A DNA stretch of 44,315 bases, from positions 1 to 44,315 of the IMG/VR virus record IMGVR_UViG_3300010413_000062. One strand, written 5' to 3'. Origin of the DNA: a virus. Within the stretch, counting starts at the first letter, position 1. Every line of letters starts with the position of its first letter. The translations under genes were made by a program, and so were the position numbers. Of the stretch, positions 30,075 through 39,254 are shown piece by piece. The notes under the pieces are model-generated. The model was not told the DNA's origin, did not search any database, and saw nothing but the letters and a program-made list of their open reading frames with translations.

Positions 30075-30773
30075 ATGAAGCAGGCCATGAAGCGAGCACT
30101 GATTGTAACAGTTATAGTGATTGTATCGGTTTTACTGGCAGGGAGCCAACTACCTGAGTACTCGAATCCGTTTCCTACTGAGGTTCTCAAGTACTGTGGG
30201 ATTATCACTGATGGTCATGGTTGTGGTTCTGTCGTGGTCATCGGACCTGATCTTCTGCTTACGGCGGGGCACTGTATCGGCTACCCGGATATGTACGTAG
30301 AGATTAACGGACAGCGATATGAGATCGTAGAGGATTGGGCAGACCCGGAAGAAGATGTGGGGTTCCTCAGAATCGACCCGAATGGAGCGCTCCTGGTCCC
30401 CATCCAACTTGGCCCGATGCCGGAGCTACTCGATACAGTTTATCTGGTGGGTAGCCCGTATGGCCCGGATTTTGCCAACACCATCACCAAAGGTGTCGTG
30501 TCACACCTTGATCGAGATATTTATGGTCGGGATGACCTCGTACAGACTGATGCCGAAGGAGCGCCTGGGTCCAGTGGAGGGCCGCTGTTCGATGAACAAG
30601 GCCGAATCGTGGGTATTTGTGTGATCGGGCCGAACCCCGGAGGCGGGGTTACGCTCTGTGAGCCGGTAATAGACATCCGGGCTGCTCTGGGCAGGTTTCA
30701 GCACCGACCAGAGAAGGCAGCCCCTAACGCCGTCGTGGAGGATTCGACTGATGCCGAACAAGGCGACCAGTAA
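30075..30773 (+). CDS. Exported trypsin-like serine protease (232 aa)
   Basis: An N-terminal basic start and hydrophobic core (KRALIVTVIVIVSVLLAGSQ) form a signal peptide or membrane anchor. The trypsin-fold catalytic triad is complete: TAGHC (His66), EEDVGFLRI (Asp94) and GSSGGPLF (Ser167). Four Cys (41, 50, 67, 182) could form disulphides, which fits an envelope location. The C-terminal 25 residues are acidic and disordered. No prohead-type (U9/S14/S49) motif is present, so it is not the usual capsid maturation protease. AGGAG precedes ATG 30075. The substrate could be host envelope proteins or the SPFH neighbour's complex. Confidence 0.9.
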   Translation: MKQAMKRALIVTVIVIVSVLLAGSQLPEYSNPFPTEVLKYCGIITDGHGCGSVVVIGPDLLLTAGHCIGYPDMYVEINGQRYEIVEDWADPEEDVGFLRIDPNGALLVPIQLGPMPELLDTVYLVGSPYGPDFANTITKGVVSHLDRDIYGRDDLVQTDAEGAPGSSGGPLFDEQGRIVGICVIGPNPGGGVTLCEPVIDIRAALGRFQHRPEKAAPNAVVEDSTDAEQGDQ

Positions 30774-30978
30774 AGCCCAGTGGCGTCTCCTGAAGGGAAT
30801 ATCCGAAGGTAGCATCCCGCCCAAGGGCCATCTGACCAAGACCAAGGCTGCGGAGATGCTCGGCGGACAGACGCCGGAAGGACTGCCGGAACGATCTGAT
30901 AAGGGGTTGACCAAGCGAGCCAAGGCTAAGAGAGCGCAGACCCGGAGGAAGAAGGGACAGAAGCACAGGTTCAAGTGA
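30751..30978 (+). CDS. Small basic protein (75 aa)
   Basis: The first 23 bases overlap the protease end in another frame. It contains SKAQWRLLKGISEGSIPPKG, a pattern I recognise in short phage proteins near terminase, and ends in a Lys/Arg tail (KRAKAKRAQTRRKKGQKHRF), suggesting DNA binding. GGAGG lies upstream. Confidence 0.65.
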   Translation: MPNKATSKAQWRLLKGISEGSIPPKGHLTKTKAAEMLGGQTPEGLPERSDKGLTKRAKAKRAQTRRKKGQKHRFK

Positions 30979-30979
30979 T

Positions 30980-31099
30980 ATGCAGATGACCGCGCAGGAT
31001 TTGGTCATACTTGCCAATCTCTTTGATCGTGGTGTCATCACCAAAGAACAGATGCAGCAAGCAGTGACGATTTACCTGGAACAGTTTAGTAAGAAATGA
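30980..31099 (+). CDS. Very small protein (39 aa)
   Basis: The peptide starts MQMTAQDLVILANLFDRGVI and continues TKEQMQQAVTIYLEQFSKK, a two-helix unit. It follows the stop of the basic protein by one base and overlaps the next start by four bases (ATGA), so it belongs to the coupled operon. Unknown. Confidence 0.6.
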   Translation: MQMTAQDLVILANLFDRGVITKEQMQQAVTIYLEQFSKK

Positions 31100-31431
31100 G
31101 CAAGAAAAGCCTGAGTGAGTGTCTCAAGAAAATCGGCGAAGAAAAGGTAACGGTCATCATCGACGGCATCATGCACGAATGTTCGCAGACCGAGGCCACG
31201 GCTCGCAAGCTCTACCTGTTGGCCAACGGCGGCACCGAAACCCTTGAAGTAGACGGCGAGATGGTCACGGTCCGATATAAGCCCAACGCCAGTGCAGCCA
31301 AGACACTCAGAGAGTTCACCGAAGGCAAAGCCGCGCCGGAGCCGCCCAAGGAGAGCGAACCCCCGCTGACACCGGGTAAGTACAAGAGTTCGATAGGCCG
31401 TAAGCTCAACGAACGGTTTGGAGCCAAATGA
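31096..31431 (+). CDS. Putative terminase small subunit by position (111 aa)
   Basis: Ends four bases into the start of the large terminase (ATGA). Residues 1-75 are alpha/beta (KKIGEEKVTVIIDGIMHECS, then TARKLYLLANGGTETLEVDG), the rest Pro/Lys-rich and flexible (PPLTPGKYKSS). No HTH is obvious, so the terminase small subunit role rests on position only. Confidence 0.55.
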   Translation: MSKKSLSECLKKIGEEKVTVIIDGIMHECSQTEATARKLYLLANGGTETLEVDGEMVTVRYKPNASAAKTLREFTEGKAAPEPPKESEPPLTPGKYKSSIGRKLNERFGAK

Positions 31432-33350
31432 GCAGGCATCTACAGGAACTACGCCCGAATTTACCAACGCCGTTTCCGAACATCCCTGATATTTGGACTG
31501 ATCCGAAAACGGGTATCGCCATCCCGAAACGCAAGGAGGAGAATATCAAGTGGCGCATGGATCTGCTCGAACAGGCCGAGTATGACAAGAAGCTACAACA
31601 GCAGCTTTTTGATGCCTGTGCTGAGTCGCAGTTGTTCTGGGTGAACGCCTTTTGTATGACGTTTCACCAGTTTGACGTGGCTGAGGACGGAACCAGGACA
31701 GAATCGAAGGCGGCGGACCAACCGATGATAACATGGCCGATTCAGGATGAACTCCTGTCTCGGTTTGAGACGTGTATAAAGACTGGTGAGGATGTACTGA
31801 TCGACAAGGCTCGTGATATGGGCGCGAGTTGGTGTTGTGTGTACTTCATGCACTGGTTGATGCTCTTTCGCAAGTCAAAAAAGCCGACAGAATTGCTTGA
31901 GATGTCCCGAAACGAGGACTACGTAGACAAGTCCGGCAACATGAAAGCCCTTTTTCAGAAGCACGACTACATCAACAAGTGGCTTCCTGATTGGATGCGG
32001 CCCCCGGATTGCCTCAAAGGACAGAAAAACCGCTCTCACATGCACTGGTACAACCCCATCACCAACGCTACGCTTGATGGCGAGTCAACAACTAAGCACG
32101 CGGCCCGTGGTGATAGGCGTTTGGTGGGGCTTTTGGACGAGTTTGGTGCTGTTCAAAACGGTTCGGCCATGCGTATGGCGTCCAGAGACGCTTGTTTGGT
32201 CCGAATCATCAACTCGACCAGTGTTCCGGGGTCCGAATACAACAAATGGCGGTCTGATGGGACCATCAAGGTCTTCATTATGCCTTATTGGGAACACCCG
32301 GAGAAAGGTAAAGACCGATACACGAAGCAAACAGCGAGTGGAAAGTGGGAAATCCGGTCTCCCTGGTTCGACAAGGAAGAAGCAGCTCGTGGGGCGAAGT
32401 ACATGGCAACCGAAGTGCTCCGCGAGGACTCCGAACCCGGCCAGATGTTCTTCACAGCCGACATTGATGGGCACGAAGTCCTGTATGCCCGGCCTCCGGC
32501 TACGATCTGGGATGTCGGATTCCGTAAGATGTTGAATTACAAGGAACTTATGAAGGCCACTCATAACCGTGATGTGAGTTCGGTGCTGGCCGTTCAGCAT
32601 GGGACCGGGTTGTTGAAGGTCTGGTGTGACCTAATAGACGGACGCCCGGATCAGACCAAGACCTACATCTTCGGAATTGATACCGGCAAGGGCCAGGGAG
32701 CCTCGAACTCGGTTATCAGTATCAAGTGCCGGGAAACCGGCGATAAAGCGGGTGAATGGACGAGCGCGGAATATCCGCCTTACGAGTTTGCCCAGTATGT
32801 CATCGCTATAGCAATTTGGTTTGGCGGGGCCAAGCCGTATCGGTTGCCGTTTCTCAAATGGGAGAATAATGGTCCCGGCTGGGATTTGGGGCGGATCATC
32901 GTCAAGAAGTGCCAGTATCCGTACTTCTACCGCCACGAACGGACGGGGACTACGACCGACAAGAAGACCCAGCAGTACGGGTTCCAGATGAGTCGCGAGA
33001 GCAAGTACATCCTCTTGTCGGCCTACGACCAAGCTCTTTCGGACGGCACGTATGCCAACAGATCGGCCATCGCACTCGAAGAAGCCCGGACGTACATGCA
33101 CTATGCCAACGGGGGCATCGGCCCATCGCACATGATGATGGAGTCACAGTCGGCCAAGAAGACACACGGCGACCGGGTGATAGCCGATGCTCTGACTATC
33201 GAGAATAAGGACATACCGGGCAAGAAGAAGGAGAAAGGCCCGGAGTTGCCACAGAATACCGCAGGATACAGGTTCATGCAACACAGAAAGAACATGCAGC
33301 GGCGTATGTATAAGACCGGACGCCGTGGTTTTGATTTTAGGGGAATATGA
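31428..33350 (+). CDS. terL: Terminase large subunit (640 aa)
   Basis: The ATPase half has a Walker A-like DKARDMGASW (about 124-133) and Walker B GLLDEFGAV (about 234-242). The nuclease half has FGIDTGKGQGAS (about 415) and a closing HGDRVIADAL (about 605), the acidic residues of the RNase H-like headful or cos nuclease. Size and domain order are normal. It packages DNA through the portal next to it. Confidence 0.93.
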   Translation: MSRHLQELRPNLPTPFPNIPDIWTDPKTGIAIPKRKEENIKWRMDLLEQAEYDKKLQQQLFDACAESQLFWVNAFCMTFHQFDVAEDGTRTESKAADQPMITWPIQDELLSRFETCIKTGEDVLIDKARDMGASWCCVYFMHWLMLFRKSKKPTELLEMSRNEDYVDKSGNMKALFQKHDYINKWLPDWMRPPDCLKGQKNRSHMHWYNPITNATLDGESTTKHAARGDRRLVGLLDEFGAVQNGSAMRMASRDACLVRIINSTSVPGSEYNKWRSDGTIKVFIMPYWEHPEKGKDRYTKQTASGKWEIRSPWFDKEEAARGAKYMATEVLREDSEPGQMFFTADIDGHEVLYARPPATIWDVGFRKMLNYKELMKATHNRDVSSVLAVQHGTGLLKVWCDLIDGRPDQTKTYIFGIDTGKGQGASNSVISIKCRETGDKAGEWTSAEYPPYEFAQYVIAIAIWFGGAKPYRLPFLKWENNGPGWDLGRIIVKKCQYPYFYRHERTGTTTDKKTQQYGFQMSRESKYILLSAYDQALSDGTYANRSAIALEEARTYMHYANGGIGPSHMMMESQSAKKTHGDRVIADALTIENKDIPGKKKEKGPELPQNTAGYRFMQHRKNMQRRMYKTGRRGFDFRGI

Positions 33351-33565
33351 TGAACGAACAGACAGACGCCAGTACTGGAACAACGAATAGCGATCAGACA
33401 AGTAATCTTACCGCTGAAGAACTAATGGCGCAAGTCTATGAATGGGGTAGTCAATCAGCGGTTTGTCCTCACTGTGGCCGATGTCCGACTTGTGGACAAC
33501 CACATTGGCCAAGACCTTGGTACGCCCCCTATCCCTCTTGGTATGACTGGACTATAACCTACTAA
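33347..33565 (+). CDS. Zinc-finger-like small protein (72 aa)
   Basis: It overlaps the terminase stop by four bases. CPHCGRCPTCGQPH near residue 41 is a tight Cys cluster likely to bind zinc, followed by an aromatic Pro/Trp/Tyr tail (WPRPWYAPYPSWYDWTITY). The N-terminus is Thr/Ser/Gln-rich. It lies between terminase and portal; an accessory packaging role is possible. ATG 33350 is an alternative start. Confidence 0.65.
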   Translation: MMNEQTDASTGTTNSDQTSNLTAEELMAQVYEWGSQSAVCPHCGRCPTCGQPHWPRPWYAPYPSWYDWTITY

Positions 33566-33575
33566 GGACGAGAAA

Positions 33576-35375
33576 ATGCCAGAGACTATATCACCAGACA
33601 AGCTCGAAGACATCATCCTCCTGGGTTTCGACCGGGTAGAGCGGTTCCACCGGGCCACCCGGATGTTCTTCAAGTCGTATGTGCCAGAATACTATCGAAT
33701 GGAGTCCGCTATCGACGTGGAGGAACCCATCAACCTGGTTTTCAACACGATCCGGGCCTACGTCCCCAATCTGGTGATGAAAAACCCGCTTACGAAAGCG
33801 ACCACCCCCTATGCTGCGCACAAGATGTATGCCGAATTGCTCAGTCTCGGCCTTGATGCGACGGCTCGGCAGATCAGACTCAAAGACGAACTCCGGGCTT
33901 GGATTACCAATGCTTTGTTCGGCTGGGGTATCATGCGAGTCGGCATCAAGGCGACGGGCGAGATGCTCAACTTTGATGATGTTTGGGTGGACAACGGCCA
34001 GATATACGCCCGCAACGTCAGCCTTGACAACTTTGGCTTCGATCCTACTTGTACTCGGATAGATCGGGCGAAGTGTCTGTGGGATCGGGTGACAGTTCCA
34101 CGTCAGATACTCCTTGATATCGATGGCTACAACCACGATGTTATCAAGGAACTACCATCGTCTCCATCGAACAAGACCGACCGGCTGGCTGACATGAGCC
34201 GGGACAGCACATCCAAGTTCAAGATGGCCAAACTTCAGGATGAGGTGGACGTGGTTCAGTGCTACATTCCCGAAGCCGAATCGTGGGTCTTGCTTGGTGA
34301 TCCGAAACAGAGGCGGCAGGGTAAGTACATCCATGTAGGTGAGTTCAACGGTCCCAAGGAAGGGCCGTATGTCTTTCTGTCTTTCGCACCTCCGGTAGAT
34401 GAGAGTCCATTCCCGGTCCCCCCGGTGAGTATCTGGTACGAATTGGCTCGTGTGGCCAACCGGGTGTTCAATAAGATGGTGCGTCAGTTCGAGTCTCAGA
34501 AAGACATCGGACTCTACAATCCGGCACAACTCGATACCGTGAGTCAGATCGAGGAGGCTGTGACGAATGAGTGGGTTCCGACGATGGACCCCAAGGGTAT
34601 CCAGGTCGTGTCGTTCGGCGGACAGAATCCGAACAACGAGCGGTTCCTGTCTGAACTCAACAGCATCTACAATACGATGGCCGGGAATCCCGAACTCATC
34701 AGTGGGTCTGACATACCGGGCGGTAAGAGCACTACAGCCACGGCTGTTCAGGCCCTTCAGAACAATGCCTCGATCAGCATTGAGGATGCTCGTGATATGG
34801 TCTATGACGGGACCGCCGAGATACAGCGGCGGATCGCGTGGTATCTGCACACTGATCCGTTCATCGAGTTACCGCTTACCAAGCGGACTACTGGTGGCGA
34901 CGAGGTACAACTCGTCTTGACGCCGGAACAACGGATGGGCGACTTCCTCGACTACACGTTTACCATCGTGGCCCGGTCGATGAGCAAGCTCGATCCAATG
35001 GTTAGATCGAAACGTGTAATCGACTTCTGTACCAATATCATCCCCGGTGCTGCTCAGACTGCTATGGTCCTAATGCAGATAGGCCAGCCGTTCAATCTGA
35101 ACCGTTATCTGACTCAGGTTGCCTTTGAGATGGGGATAGAGGACGTGGTTCAGGAGATTTTCAACGATCCTGAATGGCAACAGAAGATGGAGATAATGAT
35201 GATGCTTGGCCCACAGAATCCTGGCAAGGCGGGATCAGGTGGGTCGATAGCCGGGGCACAACAGAACCAGGGCAACGCGATGGCCCGGCCCATTGCTACG
35301 CCGACGCAGGATTTCAGACAGCAGGCGCAATCGTCTGCTGCTATGGCACAGAGCACTAATCAAGGGGTTTACTAA
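33576..35375 (+). CDS. Portal protein (599 aa)
   Basis: Position after terminase and size are typical. Sequence features include an N-terminal INLVFNTIRAYVPNLVMKNP stretch, a central FLSFAPPVDESPFPVPPVSI region, and the helical stem/clip region (ARVANRVFNKMVRQFESQKD, then GSDIPGGKSTTATAVQALQN). The last 60 residues are Gln/Ala-rich and flexible. It forms the dodecameric ring that passes DNA. AAGGACGAG precedes ATG 33576. Confidence 0.9.
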   Translation: MPETISPDKLEDIILLGFDRVERFHRATRMFFKSYVPEYYRMESAIDVEEPINLVFNTIRAYVPNLVMKNPLTKATTPYAAHKMYAELLSLGLDATARQIRLKDELRAWITNALFGWGIMRVGIKATGEMLNFDDVWVDNGQIYARNVSLDNFGFDPTCTRIDRAKCLWDRVTVPRQILLDIDGYNHDVIKELPSSPSNKTDRLADMSRDSTSKFKMAKLQDEVDVVQCYIPEAESWVLLGDPKQRRQGKYIHVGEFNGPKEGPYVFLSFAPPVDESPFPVPPVSIWYELARVANRVFNKMVRQFESQKDIGLYNPAQLDTVSQIEEAVTNEWVPTMDPKGIQVVSFGGQNPNNERFLSELNSIYNTMAGNPELISGSDIPGGKSTTATAVQALQNNASISIEDARDMVYDGTAEIQRRIAWYLHTDPFIELPLTKRTTGGDEVQLVLTPEQRMGDFLDYTFTIVARSMSKLDPMVRSKRVIDFCTNIIPGAAQTAMVLMQIGQPFNLNRYLTQVAFEMGIEDVVQEIFNDPEWQQKMEIMMMLGPQNPGKAGSGGSIAGAQQNQGNAMARPIATPTQDFRQQAQSSAAMAQSTNQGVY

Positions 35376-35389
35376 TGGAGGCGATCCCG

Positions 35390-35617
35390 ATGCGAGACCA
35401 GAAAATAAACGGCTTTGAAAAGTATGAAGTTAGAGACGCGGCAGATACTTTGATAAGAGCCGAAGCCATTAAGAACGACAAACGCAAAGGATTCTACGAA
35501 ACAGTTAAACGGGAACTTGTCCGAAAGACTCAAGATGCCGAACAAGCCGTTGTCAATGCCAAATCTGCGGCAGGACTGACAGAACGAGCTAAAATGAGGC
35601 GGCAAAAGAGGGGATAA
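35390..35617 (+). CDS. Small charged helical protein (75 aa)
   Basis: Start chosen at ATG 35390, which has GGAGG eight bases upstream; ATG 35375 overlaps the portal stop but has no site. The product is a charged helix (MRDQKINGFEKYEVRDAADT, then KGFYETVKRELVRKTQDAEQ). A position after portal suggests a head-assembly accessory. Unknown. Confidence 0.65.
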   Translation: MRDQKINGFEKYEVRDAADTLIRAEAIKNDKRKGFYETVKRELVRKTQDAEQAVVNAKSAAGLTERAKMRRQKRG

Positions 35618-35619
35618 AC

Positions 35620-35790
35620 ATGAAGACGAGTCTCTACAATAAGATGTGTTGGGATAGATGGGGCTATAATATTCATATTAGTGTCAACATTAGTCGTTGG
35701 TTGATTGGTTTTGGTTCTGTTCCCGAAGAAAAATATGGGCATATAAACATAGGACCATTAGCCATTTACTTTTATAAACAGGGGGGATAA
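35620..35790 (+). CDS. Small hypothetical protein (56 aa)
   Basis: ATG 35620 follows GAGGGGATAAAC. The peptide starts MKTSLYNKMCWDRWGYNIHI and has a hydrophobic aromatic middle (SVNISRWLIGFGSVPEE). It fills the gap between two genes with correct spacing. Unknown. Confidence 0.6.
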   Translation: MKTSLYNKMCWDRWGYNIHISVNISRWLIGFGSVPEEKYGHINIGPLAIYFYKQGG

Positions 35791-35792
35791 AC

Positions 35793-36134
35793 ATGGCCGA
35801 ACACCGATTCATCTGTGACCGGGACTACACCGAGGTAACAGACACCACAATCAAAGGCATACACAAGTGCCCGACGTGTGGCGATGACATGCGTATGCTA
35901 GCGGCAGTATCGGGATTGCGTGGAGATTATCGGCATGTGAGTGATTCACTCGCCTTTCATCCTGATGATATTCCAGAGCACCGAAAACTCTACCCTGATA
36001 TTGAGGTGACGCCGGAAGGTCAGCCGGTATTCACAAGTCCGAAACAACAGGAACGGTACGCGGAGCAATCTGCTGGATGTTATAAGAAACCACAAAGAAC
36101 CAAGTCCCAGTTGGGACGAACGAGGATCGCCTAA
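35793..36134 (+). CDS. Zinc-ribbon head-region protein (113 aa)
   Basis: Residues 1-30 have FICDRDYTEV and KCPTCGDDMR, an FmdB-like zinc ribbon. The middle (VSDSLAFHPDDIPEHRKLYP) is a motif I recognise from proteins coded between portal and capsid genes in other phages. GGGGGGATAAAC precedes ATG 35793. Role unknown. Confidence 0.7.
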   Translation: MAEHRFICDRDYTEVTDTTIKGIHKCPTCGDDMRMLAAVSGLRGDYRHVSDSLAFHPDDIPEHRKLYPDIEVTPEGQPVFTSPKQQERYAEQSAGCYKKPQRTKSQLGRTRIA

Positions 36135-36188
36135 TAACCTACCCCAGCGTAAAGGGGAAGCTGGCAGACTTATTTATCGGAGATCAAA

Positions 36189-37268
36189 ATGCTTACAGAA
36201 GACGAACAAAAACAGTTAGACGCAGAAAAGGCAGAACAGGAAGCAAAGCACCAGTCGGTGCTCGATCACGCCAGAGAGAATCTGGATGCGTTACGTGATG
36301 AAGACGACCCTACCCCGGATGAGCCAGAGCCTACCCTGGAACCTGATGATGAGCCGGAGGACGACCCTCAGCCTGAAGAGGATGAGCCGGAACCCGAACC
36401 TGAATCAGACGATGAACCGGCAGGTGACAAGCCAGAAGATGAACCGGCAGGAGATGAACACGCTCTAACGCAGGCCGAAATCCGTGCGGCCATACACAGC
36501 GGATGGACCCAGGATGACATCGAGGAGTTGGCACAGGCCAATCCTGGGTTGGCAAAAAAGACCTGTGCTAAAGCGCTGGAGAGCCAGAACAACCTGAGCA
36601 AGAAATTCTCAGAACTTGGTAAGGCCAGGGCTACTACCCCGGAATCTCCGGCAGAGCCTAAGCCAGAACCGAAGCCGAAGGCGAGTAAGATCGACTTCAC
36701 CGCTTTAGAGAAAGAGTATGAGAACGACCCCATTGTGGGTGTGCTCAAGCAGGTAGTAGAGCAGAATCAGAGTCTCTCTGATGAGGTCAACTCTCTCAGG
36801 GAGACCAACGCCAAGGGCGAGGATAAGGTATCCAAAGCCCAGGCAGCACAGGACGCGGCTATAGTACAGCAGATCGACAGTTTCTTTGAACGACCTGATG
36901 TTGCGGCATATAAGGAGACGTATGGCGAAGTGGAGAAAGGTTCTAGGGACTGGGACAATCTCACACAGGGTCAGATCAAGAAACGGTACGAAGTTGCCGA
37001 ACAGGCCAATCTGATTATGCTCGGTGCTCAACAGCAAGGAGTAGATATGTCTCTGGATGAGGCATTTGAGCGTGCGCATTTCCTCGTCACGAAGGACGTA
37101 CAGGAGGCGACAATCCGAAAAAGCATCAAAGCAAAAGCGGTCAAGCGTAGCAAGGCCATTACTCTTGAGCCTTCTGCGACCAAGAAAGTGGCTGACTCGA
37201 ATGTGAAGACGAAAGAGAAGGCCGAGCAAAACGCAGGACGGCGTTTGCGAAAGTTGTTTGGGAGATAA
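36189..37268 (+). CDS. Scaffold-like protein (359 aa)
   Basis: Residues 40-95 are almost only Glu, Asp and Pro (EPTLEPDDEPEDDPQPEEDE). Residues 95-345 are helical with coiled-coil character (LKQVVEQNQSLSDEVNSLRE), ending in a basic tail (KEKAEQNAGRRLRKLFGR) that could touch capsid. Acidic, helical and encoded directly before the major capsid protein: this is the usual scaffold layout. CGGAGATC precedes ATG 36189. Confidence 0.8.
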   Translation: MLTEDEQKQLDAEKAEQEAKHQSVLDHARENLDALRDEDDPTPDEPEPTLEPDDEPEDDPQPEEDEPEPEPESDDEPAGDKPEDEPAGDEHALTQAEIRAAIHSGWTQDDIEELAQANPGLAKKTCAKALESQNNLSKKFSELGKARATTPESPAEPKPEPKPKASKIDFTALEKEYENDPIVGVLKQVVEQNQSLSDEVNSLRETNAKGEDKVSKAQAAQDAAIVQQIDSFFERPDVAAYKETYGEVEKGSRDWDNLTQGQIKKRYEVAEQANLIMLGAQQQGVDMSLDEAFERAHFLVTKDVQEATIRKSIKAKAVKRSKAITLEPSATKKVADSNVKTKEKAEQNAGRRLRKLFGR

Positions 37269-37271
37269 ATA

Positions 37272-38366
37272 ATGGGTTACAGACCGGAAGATATTGCAGA
37301 CCTGTTGACGACTACGTTGGCCGATCTGCCGGATCAGGAGCTTGAGTATGCTCTTGACCATAATGAGTATTTCTGGTGCTCCATGTTCGAGAAGAACAAC
37401 GTCTCGATAGATGGCGGAACCAGCATACAGCGTAAAGTCTCGTTCGACACCTCTGGCAATGCCCGTTATCGTACCATGTACGACACGGATGAGCCGAAGT
37501 TTGGTGATTCGATCCAGACTATTGATGTCCATTGGGCATTGCTTGGCACTAATGCTTCTTGGGACGAGTTTGAGATCGTCCAGCAGATGAACTCGGAGAA
37601 GGGTTACGTCAATCTCGTTCAGACTCGTAGGGACAAGTCTATCATCGACCTCGCTGATCTGATCGAAGAGACGATGATCGGTGTGCCCGATAGTGCTACG
37701 GATAAGACCAAGCCGTTCACGTTGCCGTATTACCTGCGTGTTCTCAATACGTCGGGTACGATCAACAGCACGGCTGGGTTCAACGGTGCTACCGTCACGT
37801 TCGGTGATGCGACTACTGGCACGATTATAGCCGGTATCGACGCTAACACCGAGTCCAAGTGGCGTAACTGGGCCGCTCCGTACACTGCCATCAACAACGC
37901 TTTCCTCAAGGCGTACCGCAAGGCTTGTATTAAGACCAAGTTCCGCGTGCCGATCATACTCAACACTCCGTTGATGCGTGAGCGGGCCATGAAGATGAAG
38001 GCAGTTGCGGGTACTGACAGCGTGTTGGACATCATGGAGTTGGTGGACAACAAGGACGACAACCATGTTAGCACGGGTAAGGAAGCTCTGGGTGGTCTGT
38101 TGGTGGTAGACGGTGATCTGGTGCGCATCAACCGTGTTCCGGTGATCCCGCTGGACACACTCGATAGTGCGTCCTATACGCCGATCTACACCTTCGACCT
38201 CAGTTATTTCAAGCCCGTGGTCCATGACGGCTACTGGATGAAGAAAACCCCGGCTATGGTTGACCGTAGACAGCACACCACATTTACCTCGTTCGTTGAT
38301 GGTGCTCATAACGTGCTGGTCGAGAACATCCGTAAGTGCGGTCATGTCCTGCACAAAACCTCGTAA
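37272..38366 (+). CDS. Major capsid protein (364 aa)
   Basis: Directly after the scaffold-like gene with GGGAG upstream. Size and composition fit an HK97-fold capsid protein: charged N-terminal helix (DQELEYALDHNEYFWCSMFE), a central beta/A-domain part (FRVPIILNTPLMRERAMKMK, then GGLLVVDGDLVRINRVPVIP) and a C-terminal HTTFTSFVDGAHNVLV. No protease domain is fused. The fold call is inferred from location and pattern. Confidence 0.88.
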   Translation: MGYRPEDIADLLTTTLADLPDQELEYALDHNEYFWCSMFEKNNVSIDGGTSIQRKVSFDTSGNARYRTMYDTDEPKFGDSIQTIDVHWALLGTNASWDEFEIVQQMNSEKGYVNLVQTRRDKSIIDLADLIEETMIGVPDSATDKTKPFTLPYYLRVLNTSGTINSTAGFNGATVTFGDATTGTIIAGIDANTESKWRNWAAPYTAINNAFLKAYRKACIKTKFRVPIILNTPLMRERAMKMKAVAGTDSVLDIMELVDNKDDNHVSTGKEALGGLLVVDGDLVRINRVPVIPLDTLDSASYTPIYTFDLSYFKPVVHDGYWMKKTPAMVDRRQHTTFTSFVDGAHNVLVENIRKCGHVLHKTS

Positions 38367-38380
38367 TCAAGGAGAATCTA

Positions 38381-39196
38381 ATGAGTAAGTACACTGTAAG
38401 ATCGGTTCGCCTTGGCGAAGCCGGTTTGGTTCAGAGTTCTACGCAAGGCTCTTGGGACTTCCTTTACCGGCAGTCTACGGTTAAGGACGCACACTGGAAC
38501 ATCGGCGATTCTGTCGAACTTCCTGATGGTAGAAAATTTGTATACTGCAAATCTGCCGGTGCGTGTTCTGTCGGTCGTGGAAATGTGTTTAACAACGCTA
38601 TTCCTGCGACTGGTATTGACTACGCAACCTTGGCCGCTGCTTCGGCTTTGGGTGCAAAATCAGTACAGATGACGGCGGTAGTGACACATACCGCAGACGA
38701 CCTTGCAAATGGCCATATTGTATTGAAGCCGACTTCGACTTCAACGGACCATGAACTACAACAGCGCATGGTAGTCGGAAATACCGCCGCTGCCATCGGA
38801 GCGACTGTTACGATCTACCTCGACGCTCCTCTAACCGAGGCTCTTACGACTTCGAGTTATGCTTTCGTTATGCCGTCACCGTACTCGGCTGTTAAGTACA
38901 GTGAAGGCTCTGACGCATACAACAAGAGTCATATCGGTATCTCGGCAGTTGAGGTTACTGCGGCTAATGTGTATCACTGGGAGCAGTATGCTGGTCGTTG
39001 CTGGCTCGCGCCTCAAGGCGAGTGCGGTACGACCGATCATGGACGCGAGGTTGTGTGGCGCTACGATGGTAGTATCCAGTTGCGTGATTACAGTTCTGCC
39101 ATAGGTGGAGCCTACGGCCAGGTAGCTGGTTACATCCTCGACGATAACAGTCTTGCGAATGGTGCGACAGAGATCATGTTAACAGGTAGTTTGTAA
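38381..39196 (+). CDS. Head decoration or head-fibre-like protein (271 aa)
   Basis: Start chosen at ATG 38381 with AAGGAG upstream; a longer frame from 38336 would run through the end of the capsid gene. The protein is beta-rich (FLYRQSTVKDAHWNIGDSVE, then VTIYLDAPLTEALTTSSYAF), suits a virion surface protein, and is followed by a strong terminator. Confidence 0.75.
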   Translation: MSKYTVRSVRLGEAGLVQSSTQGSWDFLYRQSTVKDAHWNIGDSVELPDGRKFVYCKSAGACSVGRGNVFNNAIPATGIDYATLAAASALGAKSVQMTAVVTHTADDLANGHIVLKPTSTSTDHELQQRMVVGNTAAAIGATVTIYLDAPLTEALTTSSYAFVMPSPYSAVKYSEGSDAYNKSHIGISAVEVTAANVYHWEQYAGRCWLAPQGECGTTDHGREVVWRYDGSIQLRDYSSAIGGAYGQVAGYILDDNSLANGATEIMLTGSL

Positions 39197-39208
39197 ACTG
39201 TTTTGTTC

Positions 39209-39244
39209 GCTGTCCTGGGGCTTCGGCCCCAGGGCGGCTTTTTT
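39209..39244 (+). terminator. Rho-independent terminator after the head genes
   Basis: A 13-bp stem with two G-U pairs (29 bases 39209..39221 and 39226..39238), a UUCG tetraloop and a run of six T (39239..39244). It would end or reduce transcription after capsid and decoration genes, allowing high head-protein expression relative to tail genes. Confidence 0.93.
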
Positions 39245-39254
39245 GGAGTTTACG

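Noticed and set aside
36705-38354. 549-residue open frame on the minus strand
   Set aside because: It lies fully antisense to the scaffold-like and major capsid genes, has no ribosome site and no recognisable domain; it is a codon-usage shadow.
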